Source: Pseudanabaena sp. FACHB-2040
GTDB lineage: Bacteria; Cyanobacteriota; Cyanobacteriia; Phormidesmidales; Phormidesmidaceae
Reading direction: 5' to 3'
Assembly: GCF_014696715.1 (NCBI RefSeq)
Contig: NZ_JACJQO010000005.1
Location: 1,116,001-1,180,000 of the forward strand
DNA length: 64,000 nt
Shown here: positions 17,811 through 27,019 of the stretch, one piece after another
How the letters are laid out: each line of letters begins with the position of its first letter
Position numbering within the stretch: position 1 is the first letter of the stretch
Notes under the pieces: model-generated
Told to the model about the DNA's origin: nothing
Seen by the model: the letters and a program-made list of their open reading frames with translations, nothing else
The model's database searches: none
Translations under genes and position numbers: made by a program

Positions 17811-20804
17811 ATGACTGAAAAACTACCCTTGACGGCTGGCAAGCTGAGCCAGAGGCCGCAACACATGGCTGTCTCAGTGGTGGGAGACAATACTGACCTA
17901 TCTCAGGCTGACATCTCGCGGGAGCTAGAAGCGCTGCGGCAGGAAAATCAGCAGCTGAAACAGGAGGTGTGCGATCGCACCGCCACGGTCGACCAGTTAA
18001 AGCAGCAAATTGCCCGGCTAGAGCAGCAGTCTGAAGAGCATACAGCTGCCCTGCGAGAGTCAAACGACAGCCTGATTGAAGAAATTGTAGAGCGGCAGCA
18101 GGCAGATGTTGCCCTTAGAGCAGCCCATGACCAGCTTCAGGCCATTCTAGATGCGGTTCCCGGCATTGTGTCCTGGATTAGTGCTGACCTGCGCTACTTA
18201 GGGGTCAACCGCCACCTAGCTAGCACCTTCAATCTGCCCGCAGAAGCTTTTATCGGGCAGGATATTGGCTTCCTGCACACCAGCAACGAATTCAACACCT
18301 TCGTCAAAGACTTCTTTGCCGCCGACCAGCAGGATGCCTACCGAGAAATCTCGGCCTATGTAGGCGGCTCCAAGCGGCGGTTTTTAATCGTGGCCCAGAA
18401 ATATAACCAGGGCCACGCCGCTTTTACAGTCGGCATTGACATCTCCCAGCGGAACGAGGCTGAAGAGGCACTGCGAAAAGCCGAGGCCAAATACCGCAAC
18501 ATCTTTGAAAATATTGTCGAGGGCATTTTCCAGACCACTGCCGATGGCCAGTACCTCAGTGCCAACCCCGCCCTAGCTCGAATCTACGGCTACAGTTCGC
18601 CTGAAGAAATGATGGCGAATCTGACCAGTATTCAGCAGCAGCTCTACGTCAAGCCCCTGCGCCGCGAAGAATTTATCCAGGCGCTGCTGCTGCAGGGCGA
18701 AGTCAAAAACTTTGAGTCAGAAATTTACCGCAAAGACGGCAGCGTTATCTGGATTTCAGAAAACGCCCGAGCGGTGCGAGACGAGACGGGCACGCTGCTC
18801 TACTTTGAGGGCACTGTCGAAGACATCACAGAGCGCAAAGAAGCTCAGGCAGCCCTGCAAAGGGCCAATGAGGAATTGGAGCAGCGAGTTACCCGCCGCA
18901 CCGCCGCCCTCACCGACTCCAACCAGCGCCTGCTGGGAGAAATCCGCGAACGCCAGCGCGTAGAGCGGGCCCTGCGAGACTCAGAAGCCGAACTGCGGGC
19001 GCTCTTTGCCGCCATGACCGACGTGATCACGGTATTTGATGCCGAGGGTCACTACCTCAATATGGTCGCCACCAACTCCGAACTGCTCTACAGCCCAGAT
19101 ACTGAGCGCATTGGCAAAACGGTCTACGAGGTGCTGCCGCCTTACCAGGCCACCCTGTTCATGCGCCACATTCATCAGGCACTCAATACAGGGCGCGCCG
19201 TTCGCCTGATGTATAGCCTGCCAATAGGGGAGTGGACAGGACAAAATCCAACGAACGGTGAAGTGGCCGCTGATGACTTTGAAAAAACGGCCTGGTACAG
19301 CGCTATAGTGTCGCCGCTGCCAGGCAACCGGGCAATCTGGGTAGCCCGCGATATCACTCAGCGCCGACGGGCAGATATCGCCCTGCAGCGAGCTGAGGAA
19401 AAATACCGCAGCATCTTTGAAAACGTGGCAGAAGGCATTTTGCAGGTCACGCCCGAAGGCAAATTCCTCAGTGCCAACCCAGCCCTAGCCGACATGCTGG
19501 GCTATAGCAGCCCGGCAGAGCTGATGGGTCAGGTCAGCGACATTAACCGGCTTTATGTCGATCCCGAGCTTCGCCGCCAGATGGTGGAGCGCCTCCACAG
19601 CCAGCCTGAGGGAATCACGGGGTTTGAGTCTCAGGTTTACCGGGCCGATGGTGAGATCATCTGGGTTTCAGAAAATAGCCGGGTCGTACGCGACAACTAC
19701 GGAGAAGTCCTCTACTACGAGGGTACCGCTGCCGATATCACCCAACGTAAACAGGCAGAGGATGCCCTGCAGGAAAGCCAACGGGCACTGGCGACCCTAC
19801 TGGGCAACCTGGCGGGTATGGCCTACCGGCGTCTGTGCAACGACGAGCGCATCTTAGACTTTGTCAGCGATGGCTGCTTTGAGCTGACCGGCTATCATCC
19901 CGAAGATCTCATTCACCAGTCCAAGCTGTCCTTTGGCTCTCTGGTTCACCCTGAGGACCACGGATACGTGGGCACCTATCTAGAAGCGGCCCGCTTAGAG
20001 AAACGCTCCTTTGAGATGATCTACCGCATCATCACCGCCTCTGGGCAGGAGAAGTGGGTGCTAGAGAAGGGCATTTGGGTCTGGGATGAGGCTGAGGAGC
20101 CCGTGGCGATTGAGGGCTTTGTTACCGACATCACCGATCGCAAGCGGGTCGAAGAAGCCCTGAAGGCCGAGCAGGAAGAATCGGAGCGGCTGCTGCTCAA
20201 CATTCTGCCTCAGCCCATCGCCGAGGAGCTAAAGCGTGAGCAGAAGTCGATCGCTTATCGCTTTGATGAGGTGACGATCTTGTTTGCCGATATCGTCAAC
20301 TTCACTGGGCTTTCTTCAGCGGTTTCACCGGCTGAGCTAGTCGATACGCTCAATCAGGTGTTCTCGACCTTCGACCGGCTGGCTGAAAAGCACGGCCTGG
20401 AAAAAATCAAGACCATTGGCGATGCCTACATGGTAGTGGGCGGGCTACCGCAGCAGATGACCCGCCATGCGGAAGCAGTGGCTCAAATGGCGCTGGACAT
20501 GCAGCAAGCCATCAGCCTATTCAAGCGGAGCGACGATAACAGCCCCTTTAACCTGCGAATTGGCATGGACACAGGGCCAGTCGTCGCTGGTGTGATTGGC
20601 ATGAAGAAGTTCTCCTATGACCTCTGGGGCGATGCTGTCAATGTCGCTAGCCGTATGGAGTCGCAGGGCCAGCCCAACCGGATTCAGGTGACGGCGAACC
20701 TTTATGAGCAGTTAAAAGACAGCTACCAGTTTGAGCGGCGCGGCATTATCGATGTCAAAGGCAAGGGCCTGATGACGACCTACTGGCTGCTGGGCCAGAA
20801 GTGA
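17811..20804 (+). CDS. five-PAS class III adenylate cyclase
   Basis: Soluble cyclase of 997 residues, predicted to make cAMP from ATP. A coiled coil at about 35-95 is followed by five PAS/PAC units (about 95-225, 225-345, 385-520, 525-650, 655-790), then a class III catalytic domain (about 815-990). The metal aspartates are Asp827 (FADIVNF) and Asp871 (GDAYMV). The purine-specifying pair is Lys867 (KTIG) and Asp937 (YDLWG), the combination of adenylate rather than guanylate cyclases. The transition-state Asn/Arg are in NVASRM. No membrane helix is present. The start is ATG 17811 without a strong ribosome-binding site. PAS2 and PAS4 are near duplicates (FENxxEGI, LSANPALA). Ligands unknown; flavin or heme binding cannot be judged. 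Confidence 0.93.
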   Translation: MTEKLPLTAGKLSQRPQHMAVSVVGDNTDLSQADISRELEALRQENQQLKQEVCDRTATVDQLKQQIARLEQQSEEHTAALRESNDSLIEEIVERQQADVALRAAHDQLQAILDAVPGIVSWISADLRYLGVNRHLASTFNLPAEAFIGQDIGFLHTSNEFNTFVKDFFAADQQDAYREISAYVGGSKRRFLIVAQKYNQGHAAFTVGIDISQRNEAEEALRKAEAKYRNIFENIVEGIFQTTADGQYLSANPALARIYGYSSPEEMMANLTSIQQQLYVKPLRREEFIQALLLQGEVKNFESEIYRKDGSVIWISENARAVRDETGTLLYFEGTVEDITERKEAQAALQRANEELEQRVTRRTAALTDSNQRLLGEIRERQRVERALRDSEAELRALFAAMTDVITVFDAEGHYLNMVATNSELLYSPDTERIGKTVYEVLPPYQATLFMRHIHQALNTGRAVRLMYSLPIGEWTGQNPTNGEVAADDFEKTAWYSAIVSPLPGNRAIWVARDITQRRRADIALQRAEEKYRSIFENVAEGILQVTPEGKFLSANPALADMLGYSSPAELMGQVSDINRLYVDPELRRQMVERLHSQPEGITGFESQVYRADGEIIWVSENSRVVRDNYGEVLYYEGTAADITQRKQAEDALQESQRALATLLGNLAGMAYRRLCNDERILDFVSDGCFELTGYHPEDLIHQSKLSFGSLVHPEDHGYVGTYLEAARLEKRSFEMIYRIITASGQEKWVLEKGIWVWDEAEEPVAIEGFVTDITDRKRVEEALKAEQEESERLLLNILPQPIAEELKREQKSIAYRFDEVTILFADIVNFTGLSSAVSPAELVDTLNQVFSTFDRLAEKHGLEKIKTIGDAYMVVGGLPQQMTRHAEAVAQMALDMQQAISLFKRSDDNSPFNLRIGMDTGPVVAGVIGMKKFSYDLWGDAVNVASRMESQGQPNRIQVTANLYEQLKDSYQFERRGIIDVKGKGLMTTYWLLGQK

Positions 20805-20895
20805 GCTGATCACAACCCGCTATGCCCAATCCCTCAACGGTGATTGCCATGCCGCTGAGGATGCTGGATGATCAGGGTGGTTTCCGGCTGCTCTC

Positions 20896-21282
20896 ATGCC
20901 CACAGATATCCTTGAACGAATTCGTCAGGACTACCAGCGATTCCCCTACGACCAGAGCTACGACCTCTACGCCAAAGGGGTCTGTTTCAAAGATCCGCTG
21001 ACTCAATTTCAGGGCGTTGACCGCTATCGCCAGATGATCGGCTTCATGGCGCGGTGGTTTAAGGCAGTCCAGCTTGACCTACACGCCATTGAGCAGCCAA
21101 CGGCAGAGCTGATCAAAACTCACTGGACTTTGAGCTGGACGGCTCCGGTTCCCTGGCAGCCCCGCATGAGTATCTCTGGTCGGAGCGAGCTGCGGCTGAA
21201 CGAAGCTGGCCTGATTTGCGCCCACATCGACTACTGGAACTGCTCTCGCCTATCCGTACTACGTCAACTGTTTGGTGGGTAG
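20896..21282 (+). CDS. DUF2358 family protein (SnoaL/NTF2-like)
   Basis: Small soluble protein of 128 residues matching the cyanobacterial and plastid DUF2358 family, whose function is not established. Visible hallmarks are the N-terminal helix DILERIRQDY, the segment YAKGVCFKDPLTQFQGVDRY and the strand-rich C-terminal half ending HIDYWNCSR. These fit a cone-shaped NTF2-like fold. It begins 91 bp after the cyclase stop on the same strand, so co-transcription is possible. No catalytic residues can be named. Confidence 0.85.
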   Translation: MPTDILERIRQDYQRFPYDQSYDLYAKGVCFKDPLTQFQGVDRYRQMIGFMARWFKAVQLDLHAIEQPTAELIKTHWTLSWTAPVPWQPRMSISGRSELRLNEAGLICAHIDYWNCSRLSVLRQLFGG

Positions 21283-21286
21283 TGAA

Positions 21287-21362
21287 TAGGATGGACAAAG
21301 GGCGATAGCCCATCTTTTAGGGACATGAGCTTTGATGAGCACGCTTTGCTTTGCCTATCCTA
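21287..21362. repeat. short MITE-like palindromic element, family A copy 1
   Basis: Terminal inverted repeats TAGGATGGACAAAG and CTTTGCCTATCCTA match at 12 of 14 positions around a 76-bp element with no open frame. A second, inverted copy sits at 39240-39317 and shares internal blocks (AAAGCAAAGCGTGC and CTAAAAGATGGGC). Confidence 0.75.
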
Positions 21363-21387
21363 CGGTACCGTTTGGTCGGCAGCTCTC

Positions 21388-21464
21388 GTAGGTTGGGATT
21401 TGCCGAGCCTCAACCCAACAGCTTCAGGAGTTTGTTGAGTCTCGCAAGTCCCACACCAACCTAC
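21388..21464. repeat. short MITE-like palindromic element, family B copy 1
   Basis: Terminal inverted repeats GTAGGTTGG (21388-21396) and CCAACCTAC (21456-21464) bound a 77-bp element that contains GAGCCTCAACCCAAC. A longer relative lies at 54007-54107. It lies 26 bp from family A copy 1. Confidence 0.75.
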
Positions 21465-21492
21465 AAAACATAGCAATACGGCACGGTGGGGG

Positions 21493-22521
21493 TCATAGGG
21501 AGATTAGAGTGCCGCCGGTTTGGAGGGATTGGGATAGAGCGGTTAGGGTTTTGACGAGATGGGTTGCGATCGCACCTCCCGAAATCTCCGGCTCTGCCTG
21601 TCCTTGAATGCGGGCTAAGAAGTGTTTGCACACCTGGGTTAGGGGCTGGGTGCGGTCATCTGGAAGAGGCAGAGGGTCAACCCCGCTCGGCAAAAACGGC
21701 GCAGCTTCGCCCTGAATTGCGCCCTGATATAGGGTTAGCCTGTTTGGAGCCAGTTCATCAAAGACCAGCGTACCCTGGTCACCCACGACTCCCAACCGCC
21801 GCTGCTTGTCGGCATTGAGCCAGCTGACGTGTAGGGTGGCCTCAAACTGATTGGGATACACTAGCCGCACCCAACCGACATCAGCCAGCCCAGCGGGAAA
21901 CAGGGGCTGGGGCTGGGGCTGCAGCCAAGCCTTGCCCCAGGCTGCAACCTGAACCGGGACGGCTTCTAGCCAAAAGTTGAGAATCGCAATGTCGTGAATT
22001 ACCAGATCCCAAAGCGCATCTACATCAGAGCGCACTGGGCCGAGATGGGTGCGGGCGGCGTAGCCATAGCGCAGGCGGCCCAGGCGGTTTTCTACAAACA
22101 CTTGCTTGGCGGCTTTAACGGCAGGATGGAACAGGTAGGTGTGGTCTACCACGAGCTGAAGCTGGTGCTGTGCCGCCAGGGTGCACAGTTCCTGGCATTC
22201 TGCCACGGCGAGGGTCATGGGCTTTTCGGTCAGCACATGAAGATGGCGCTCTAGAGCCGTTTTTATTAAGGGATAGTGAGTGGCGGCTGGGGTTGCGATC
22301 GCAACGGCCTCTAGCCCCGGCAGATCCATTGCCGCTCGCCAGTCAGTTAAGCCCTGCACACTATCTGGCAGCTCAAACTGATCCTGCAGCCGAGCTAGAG
22401 CCTCAGCTTGGGGGTCAATAACGGCCACTACCCTAGCCTCCGGCAGGGCCAGAAAATTTCGAACCAGATGCTCACCCCAGCGGCCCAGCCCAAAGATCGC
22501 CAGCCGAATGGGAGCCGTCAT
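21493..22521 (-). CDS. Gfo/Idh/MocA family NAD(P)-dependent oxidoreductase
   Basis: Soluble oxidoreductase of 342 residues. The N-terminal Rossmann domain is marked by IFGLGRWGEHLVRN. The catalytic Lys motif of the family is in HVLTEKPMTLA, and the DHTYLFHPAVK segment and C-terminal sheet domain follow. These enzymes oxidise or reduce sugars, inositol or related polyols; the substrate here is unknown. The ATG at 22521 overlaps the rnc stop (ATGA), so translation is probably coupled to rnc. The open frame extends further upstream, but that part lies inside rnc and is not conserved-looking. Confidence 0.88.
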   Translation of the reverse strand: MTAPIRLAIFGLGRWGEHLVRNFLALPEARVVAVIDPQAEALARLQDQFELPDSVQGLTDWRAAMDLPGLEAVAIATPAATHYPLIKTALERHLHVLTEKPMTLAVAECQELCTLAAQHQLQLVVDHTYLFHPAVKAAKQVFVENRLGRLRYGYAARTHLGPVRSDVDALWDLVIHDIAILNFWLEAVPVQVAAWGKAWLQPQPQPLFPAGLADVGWVRLVYPNQFEATLHVSWLNADKQRRLGVVGDQGTLVFDELAPNRLTLYQGAIQGEAAPFLPSGVDPLPLPDDRTQPLTQVCKHFLARIQGQAEPEISGGAIATHLVKTLTALSQSLQTGGTLISL

Positions 22522-23258
22522 GGGGTTGCAGGTTGCGCCTGTTCCAGGTGCTGCTTGAGATCGGTATAGGCCTTTTGGGCAGCAGTTTGCTCTGCCTGCT
22601 TCATGGAAGCGCCTCGGCCACTGCCCCAGCACTGATCCATAAACCACACTTCCGAGGCAAAGCGCTCGGCATCGCCGTGGATATGGCTGACCTCCTGGGT
22701 TTGGTATTGGGGCAGCGTCTTAAAATGGGCTTGGGTCAGCTCCTGCAGGGCCGCTTTGTAGTTTTGCAGGGTGGGGTCTTGCCAAATCTGCTGGGCCAGT
22801 CGCTGCAGGTGGCTGTCGAGCCACACCCGAATCAGGCTAAGGTTGTGGCGCTCCAGATAAAGTACGCCCAGCACCGCCTCAAAAACGTCTGCCAGTCGGG
22901 AGCGCCGTCCGGCCTTGTCGCCCCAGGCGCTGCTAGACATTTGCAGGAAGGGTTCTAGACCTAGGTCATCAGCCAAGTCGGCCAAGGCCTGATCGCTTAC
23001 CAGTCGCGATCGCACTGCCGCCAATTCTCCCACCGAGGCTTCAGGATAGGTCTCCATCAAAAACTCAGCTGCCGCCAGCCGCAGCGCCGCATCCCCCAAA
23101 AACTCCAGGTACTCATAGTTGGCCGAAGAAGACGCGGAGGAATGGGTAAAGGCCAGATCCAGCAGATGCCAGTTAACGGTGGTTTTATCAGGCAGTCCCA
23201 GCCGTTGCAGGCAGCGCTGCAGCTGTCTTTGGCGAGCAGGATCGGGCAGATCGGTCAT
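22518..23258 (-). CDS. rnc: ribonuclease III
   Basis: Double-strand-specific endoribonuclease that processes rRNA precursors and other structured RNAs. 246 residues from ATG 23258. The RNase III signature reads YEYLEFLGDAALRL, with the second acidic cluster in DVFEAVLGVLYLE. A dsRNA-binding domain occupies about 165-240 (NYKAALQELTQ ... AEQTAAQKAY). TTG 23273 would add five residues but begins only 8 nt from the RNase P RNA. It is downstream of rnpB on the same strand and overlaps the oxidoreductase gene by 4 nt. Confidence 0.95.
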   Translation of the reverse strand: MTDLPDPARQRQLQRCLQRLGLPDKTTVNWHLLDLAFTHSSASSSANYEYLEFLGDAALRLAAAEFLMETYPEASVGELAAVRSRLVSDQALADLADDLGLEPFLQMSSSAWGDKAGRRSRLADVFEAVLGVLYLERHNLSLIRVWLDSHLQRLAQQIWQDPTLQNYKAALQELTQAHFKTLPQYQTQEVSHIHGDAERFASEVWFMDQCWGSGRGASMKQAEQTAAQKAYTDLKQHLEQAQPATP

Positions 23259-23280
23259 AGTCGTGTCAATCAAAAAGTGG

Positions 23281-23706
23281 GGAAAGAGCCGGACATAAGC
23301 CGGGTTCTGTTCTCCTGACGGAGGGCGGTTATCTATCTGGGACGGCTGTTACCAGCCGCCTCTTGCGGTTCTCTTTAGCGGAGCTGGAAAAAGACCAACC
23401 ATCGCCCCTGCGACCTTGCTCCCAACCGGGGTTTACCGAGCCAGCACCTCTCGATGCTGCTGGTGCGCTCTTACCGCACCCTTGCACCCTTACCTGTAAA
23501 AGACCAGAAACCAGAGACTCAGGACAAGGTTTCCCTTCTATCCGCTGCCTTCTGCCCTCTGCCTTCCCATCGGCGGTATGTTTCTGTGGCACTCTCCTCA
23601 CGGTCACCCGCACTGGGCGTTACCCAGCAAGTCTGGTCTTTGGGGAGCCCGGACTTTCCTCAGACGGGCCTAAACCCGCCCGCAACTGCCTGCGCCAACT
23701 CTTTCC
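23281..23706 (-). ncRNA. rnpB: RNase P RNA (M1 RNA), cyanobacterial type A
   Basis: Catalytic RNA that removes 5' leaders from pre-tRNAs. On the minus strand the 5' end GGAAAGAG pairs perfectly with the 3' end CTCTTTCC to form P1, which sets both limits (426 nt). The conserved blocks GAGGAAAGTCCGGGCTCC, AAAGACCAGACTTGCTGGG, GTGACCGTGAGGAGAGTGCC and the 3' block AGAACCCGGCTTATGTCCGG are all present. The P12 region carries a heptamer-repeat insert (separate entry). rnc begins about 20 nt downstream. Ends are judged from pairing and may be off by a few nucleotides. Confidence 0.95.
23545..23565. repeat. three tandem heptamers (STRR-like) inside rnpB
   Basis: On the plus strand CTGCCTT, CTGCCCT and CTGCCTT follow one another exactly, within the variable P12 arm of the RNase P RNA. 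Insertion of short tandemly repeated repetitive (STRR) heptamers into P12 is known from filamentous cyanobacteria. Relatives of the heptamer occur near 32800 and 59345. Confidence 0.8.
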
Positions 23707-23797
23707 TTAGCTCTTAGTCTAGTCGAGATGGCTCCCCCTGACGTGATCTTGCAGACAGAATCTTGTAGTCGGAGTTGACCGGTTAATCACTCAAGAT

Positions 23798-24619
23798 TCA
23801 GCGAAGTTTGCCGTCCACCTTTCGGTTGGTATTCTCGTCGCGTCGGCTCAATATCCAGCGAAATAGCGGAATTGCGGGCTGGTCTGGCAGCACACCAATT
23901 TCAAAGCGAAACGGCAGCAGCAGCCGAATCACCGGCTGGTTAAGAGAGACCATTGGTTGAATACCAATTAGCAGCTCTAGAGCGTAGGTTCGCAGGGGTG
24001 GCGGCAAGGCCAGAACCTTACCGAGATTAACCAGTGGAGCAGTCGGCTGCAGGAGCTGAGTGTCAGGGCTGCGGCCAAAGGAATCTTCACTGGTGACGGT
24101 GGCGCTGAAAGACTGGCGAGGGTTGATCACGCTGTGCACCTGAGCCTGCACCAGATCCATCCGCATACCCGGAGTTTGGCGAATGACGCGACGGCCCAGG
24201 TTGTTGTGTAGGCTGAGGCTGCTGCTATCCCAGTCCACAATGACCTGAGCGGCGGGAACGGTGTTGACGATCTGCACTGTCAAGCCACCAATGGGTGGCT
24301 CAATGGGCCGGGTGCCCTGGGGTGAAACCTGAACGGCAATAGTGCCTTCCACCACCTCATCCTGCACCTGAATCGGTATTGTCAGACTCAGGCAAGCGGC
24401 CCGATTGAGCGGCATCGGCCCGGCATCTAGGATCTCCACCGGCAAATCTTCATAGCCCTGCTGCTGCAGCTGGTTTGCCACCGAACTCTGCAGCAGCTCT
24501 CGATCCAGCTGAATTACGATCTGGTCTTCTAGCTGGGCCTCGACAGACAGGGCCATCTTATAGACCACGTAGGAGACGACAATGAAGTAAATGGTCAGAA
24601 GTAGGATGTCAATTTCCAT
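23798..24619 (-). CDS. conserved hypothetical protein with N-terminal membrane anchor
   Basis: 273 residues with one hydrophobic helix at about 4-20 (ILLLTIYFIVVSYVVYKMAL), so probably single-pass. The rest is soluble with many predicted beta strands and no catalytic motif that I can place. The stretch PIEPPIGGLTVQIVN and the C-terminal LLLPFRFEIGVL look structural. I do not recognise the family. It reads on the same strand as rnpB and ends 91 bp upstream of the RNase P RNA. Confidence 0.75.
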   Translation of the reverse strand: MEIDILLLTIYFIVVSYVVYKMALSVEAQLEDQIVIQLDRELLQSSVANQLQQQGYEDLPVEILDAGPMPLNRAACLSLTIPIQVQDEVVEGTIAVQVSPQGTRPIEPPIGGLTVQIVNTVPAAQVIVDWDSSSLSLHNNLGRRVIRQTPGMRMDLVQAQVHSVINPRQSFSATVTSEDSFGRSPDTQLLQPTAPLVNLGKVLALPPPLRTYALELLIGIQPMVSLNQPVIRLLLPFRFEIGVLPDQPAIPLFRWILSRRDENTNRKVDGKLR

Positions 24620-24723
24620 GCCAGTTCCCGCCTGCGCCCCTCATCATATCGCTGAACCCAGAGCTTGAATAATTTTCAGCGGCAGAGTGGCATTACAAAG
24701 CGTGGCATGGGACTACGGCCAAT

Positions 24724-24754
24724 AAAAAAGGGATGCCTTTGACAGGCATCCCTT
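24724..24754 (-). terminator. intrinsic terminator of tkt
   Basis: An 11-bp perfect stem (AGGCATCCCTT with AAGGGATGCCT) with a 5-nt loop is followed on the minus strand by a T run (TTTTTTATT). It starts 18 nt after the transketolase stop. Confidence 0.9.
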
Positions 24755-24771
24755 GAAGCTTTTACCTAGCC

Positions 24772-26778
24772 TTAGCCCAGCAGAGCCTTGGCGCGGTCAA
24801 CAACGTTGTCTACGGTATAGCCAAACTTCTCCATGACGATGCCGCCGGGAGCAGAAACACCAAAGCGATCAACGCTAATGCTGTCGCCTTCAGAGCCGAC
24901 ATAACGGCACCAGCCGAAGCTGCTGGCTGCTTCTACCGCCAGACGCCTGGTTACGGCCTTGGGCAGTACAGACTCCCGGTAGGCAGCATCTTGAGCATCA
25001 AACAGCTCCCAGGAGGGCATGGATACCACTCGCACCTGCTTGCCTTCAGCCCGCAGCTTAACAGCCGCCTCAACGCAAAGGAAGACTTCGCTGCCGGTGC
25101 CGATCAGAATCAGGTCGGGCGTGCCTTCGCTATCGGAGAGGATGTAAGCTCCCTTGGCAACCGCATCAATGGAAGATCCTTCCAGCTGCGGCAGGTTTTG
25201 GCGGCTCAGGGCCAGCAGGGTCGGGATTTTGCGGTTTTCAACGGCTACCTTGTAGGCTCCGGAGGTTTCGTTGCCGTCGGCAGGGCGAATCACCACTAGG
25301 TTAGGAATGACCCGCAGGGAGGCAATGGTCTCGACTGGCTGGTGGGTAGGGCCATCTTCGCCCAGACCGATGGAGTCGTGGGTCATGACGTAGATGACGC
25401 CTGCGCCAGCTAGAGCCGAGAGACGGATGGGGGCGCGCATGTAGTCAGCAAACACCAGGAAGGTGGCGCAGTAGGGCACCAAACCCGAGTTGTGCAGGGC
25501 AATGCCGTTGCAGATTGCGCCCATGCCGTGCTCCCGCACACCAAAGCGCAGGTTGCGGTTTTCGTACTGCCCCTTCAAGAAGCTGCCGGAGATTTTCAGC
25601 TCGGTCAGGTTGGAGTGGGTCAGGTCAGCGGAACCCCCAATCAGCTCAGGCAGCACCGGAGCTAGGGCATTGAGGGTCATCTCGGAGGTTTTGCGAGTAG
25701 CAATGGCCTTGTCGCCAGGGCTGTAGGTAGGCAGCGCGTCGGCCCAGCCCTCGGGCAGCTTGCCTGAGATCATTCGCTCTAGCTCAGCGGCTTCGGCGGC
25801 ATACTGGGTGCGGTAGGTGGCGAAGGTTTCTTCCCACTCGGCCTCTAGGCTAGCGCCGCGCTCTATAGCTTGGCGCATGTGGTTGAGGGCATCTTCGGGC
25901 ACTTCAAAGTCGCCGTAGGTCCAGCCTAGGTTTTCGCGGGTGGCTTGGATTTCGTCGCTCCCCAAAGCAGCTCCGTGTACCCCAGCAGTGTTTTGCTTGT
26001 TGGGGGAACCGTAGCCGATGGTGGTGGTGACTTTGATCATTGTGGGCTTGTCGGTGACCGACTTGGCCTCTTCGATGGCTTTTGCGATCGCATCCAAATC
26101 CGTATTGCCATTCTCCACGTGCAGCACGTGCCAGCCATAGGCTTCAAAGCGCTTGCTGACGTCTTCGGTGAAGGAAATATCGGTAGAGCCGTCAATAGAG
26201 ATGTGGTTGTCGTCGTAGAGCGCGATCAGCTTGCCTAGGCCCAGGTGTCCTGCCAGGGAGCAGGCTTCGCCAGACACCCCTTCCATGTTGCAGCCATCGC
26301 CTAGGATGACGTAGGTGTAGTGGTCAACCACGGTGCAGTCAGGCTTGTTAAAGCGAGCGGCCAGGTGCGCCTCGGCCATCGCCAGACCCACACCATTGGC
26401 AATGCCCTGACCCAGCGGGCCAGTGGTCACTTCAATGCCAAGGGTCTCGAAGTTCTCGGGGTGGCCCGGCGTGCGAGAGCCCCACTGGCGGAACTGCTTG
26501 ATGTCATCGAGCGTCACGCTGTCATAGCCGGTCAGATACAGCAGAGCATACTGCAGCATGCAGCCATGTCCGGCAGAGAGGACAAAGCGATCGCGGTTGA
26601 ACCAGGCAGGGTTCTTGGGGTTAAACCGCATAAACTTGTCCCACAGGACAAACGCCATAGGCGCTGCGCCCATCGGCAGACCAGGGTGGCCCGATTTAGC
26701 TTTCTCAACGGCAGCAATCGCCAGAAAGCGGATGGAGTTGATACAAAGCTCTTCCAGTGTTTGGGTTGCGACAGCCAT
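24772..26778 (-). CDS. tkt: transketolase
   Basis: Thiamine-diphosphate enzyme of the Calvin cycle and pentose phosphate pathway that moves two-carbon ketol units between sugar phosphates, in the cytosol. 668 residues from ATG 26778; a GTG three codons earlier is possible. The TPP-binding motif [32 protein letters not shown] has the GDG...N pattern, and the [24 protein letters not shown] and [10 protein letters not shown] segments are typical. It follows acpP-fabF on the same strand, an arrangement seen in many cyanobacteria, but a 230-bp gap suggests its own promoter. A strong terminator follows. Confidence 0.97.
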   Translation of the reverse strand: MAVATQTLEELCINSIRFLAIAAVEKAKSGHPGLPMGAAPMAFVLWDKFMRFNPKNPAWFNRDRFVLSAGHGCMLQYALLYLTGYDSVTLDDIKQFRQWGSRTPGHPENFETLGIEVTTGPLGQGIANGVGLAMAEAHLAARFNKPDCTVVDHYTYVILGDGCNMEGVSGEACSLAGHLGLGKLIALYDDNHISIDGSTDISFTEDVSKRFEAYGWHVLHVENGNTDLDAIAKAIEEAKSVTDKPTMIKVTTTIGYGSPNKQNTAGVHGAALGSDEIQATRENLGWTYGDFEVPEDALNHMRQAIERGASLEAEWEETFATYRTQYAAEAAELERMISGKLPEGWADALPTYSPGDKAIATRKTSEMTLNALAPVLPELIGGSADLTHSNLTELKISGSFLKGQYENRNLRFGVREHGMGAICNGIALHNSGLVPYCATFLVFADYMRAPIRLSALAGAGVIYVMTHDSIGLGEDGPTHQPVETIASLRVIPNLVVIRPADGNETSGAYKVAVENRKIPTLLALSRQNLPQLEGSSIDAVAKGAYILSDSEGTPDLILIGTGSEVFLCVEAAVKLRAEGKQVRVVSMPSWELFDAQDAAYRESVLPKAVTRRLAVEAASSFGWCRYVGSEGDSISVDRFGVSAPGGIVMEKFGYTVDNVVDRAKALLG

Positions 26779-27019
26779 AGTTTCCACAGCTCAACGACGG
26801 TTTACCAGGGGCCAGCCCGGACAAGAAGCCCAGAGATTAGCCATCAACAGAAATTTCTACCCCGTTGCCCTAGAAAAGGCTGGGGAATACGTAAAAAATC
26901 AAGCTTTTCACGAAGGAGCAGTCAGAAGACCCTAAGAGCACTCTAACCCCTCCCCCGAGAAAATCTTGAAGTTTAATAAAGCTCACTTAATGAGTCATTA
27001 TACCTATGAACCTGTAGCC

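Noticed and set aside
17459-17890. 143-codon minus-strand gene upstream of the cyclase
   Set aside because: It overlaps the cyclase N-terminus, has many cysteines and serines with no domain, and no start signal.
26320-26946. 208-codon plus-strand gene inside transketolase
   Set aside because: It lies opposite tkt codons almost entirely; high GC creates long antisense frames here.
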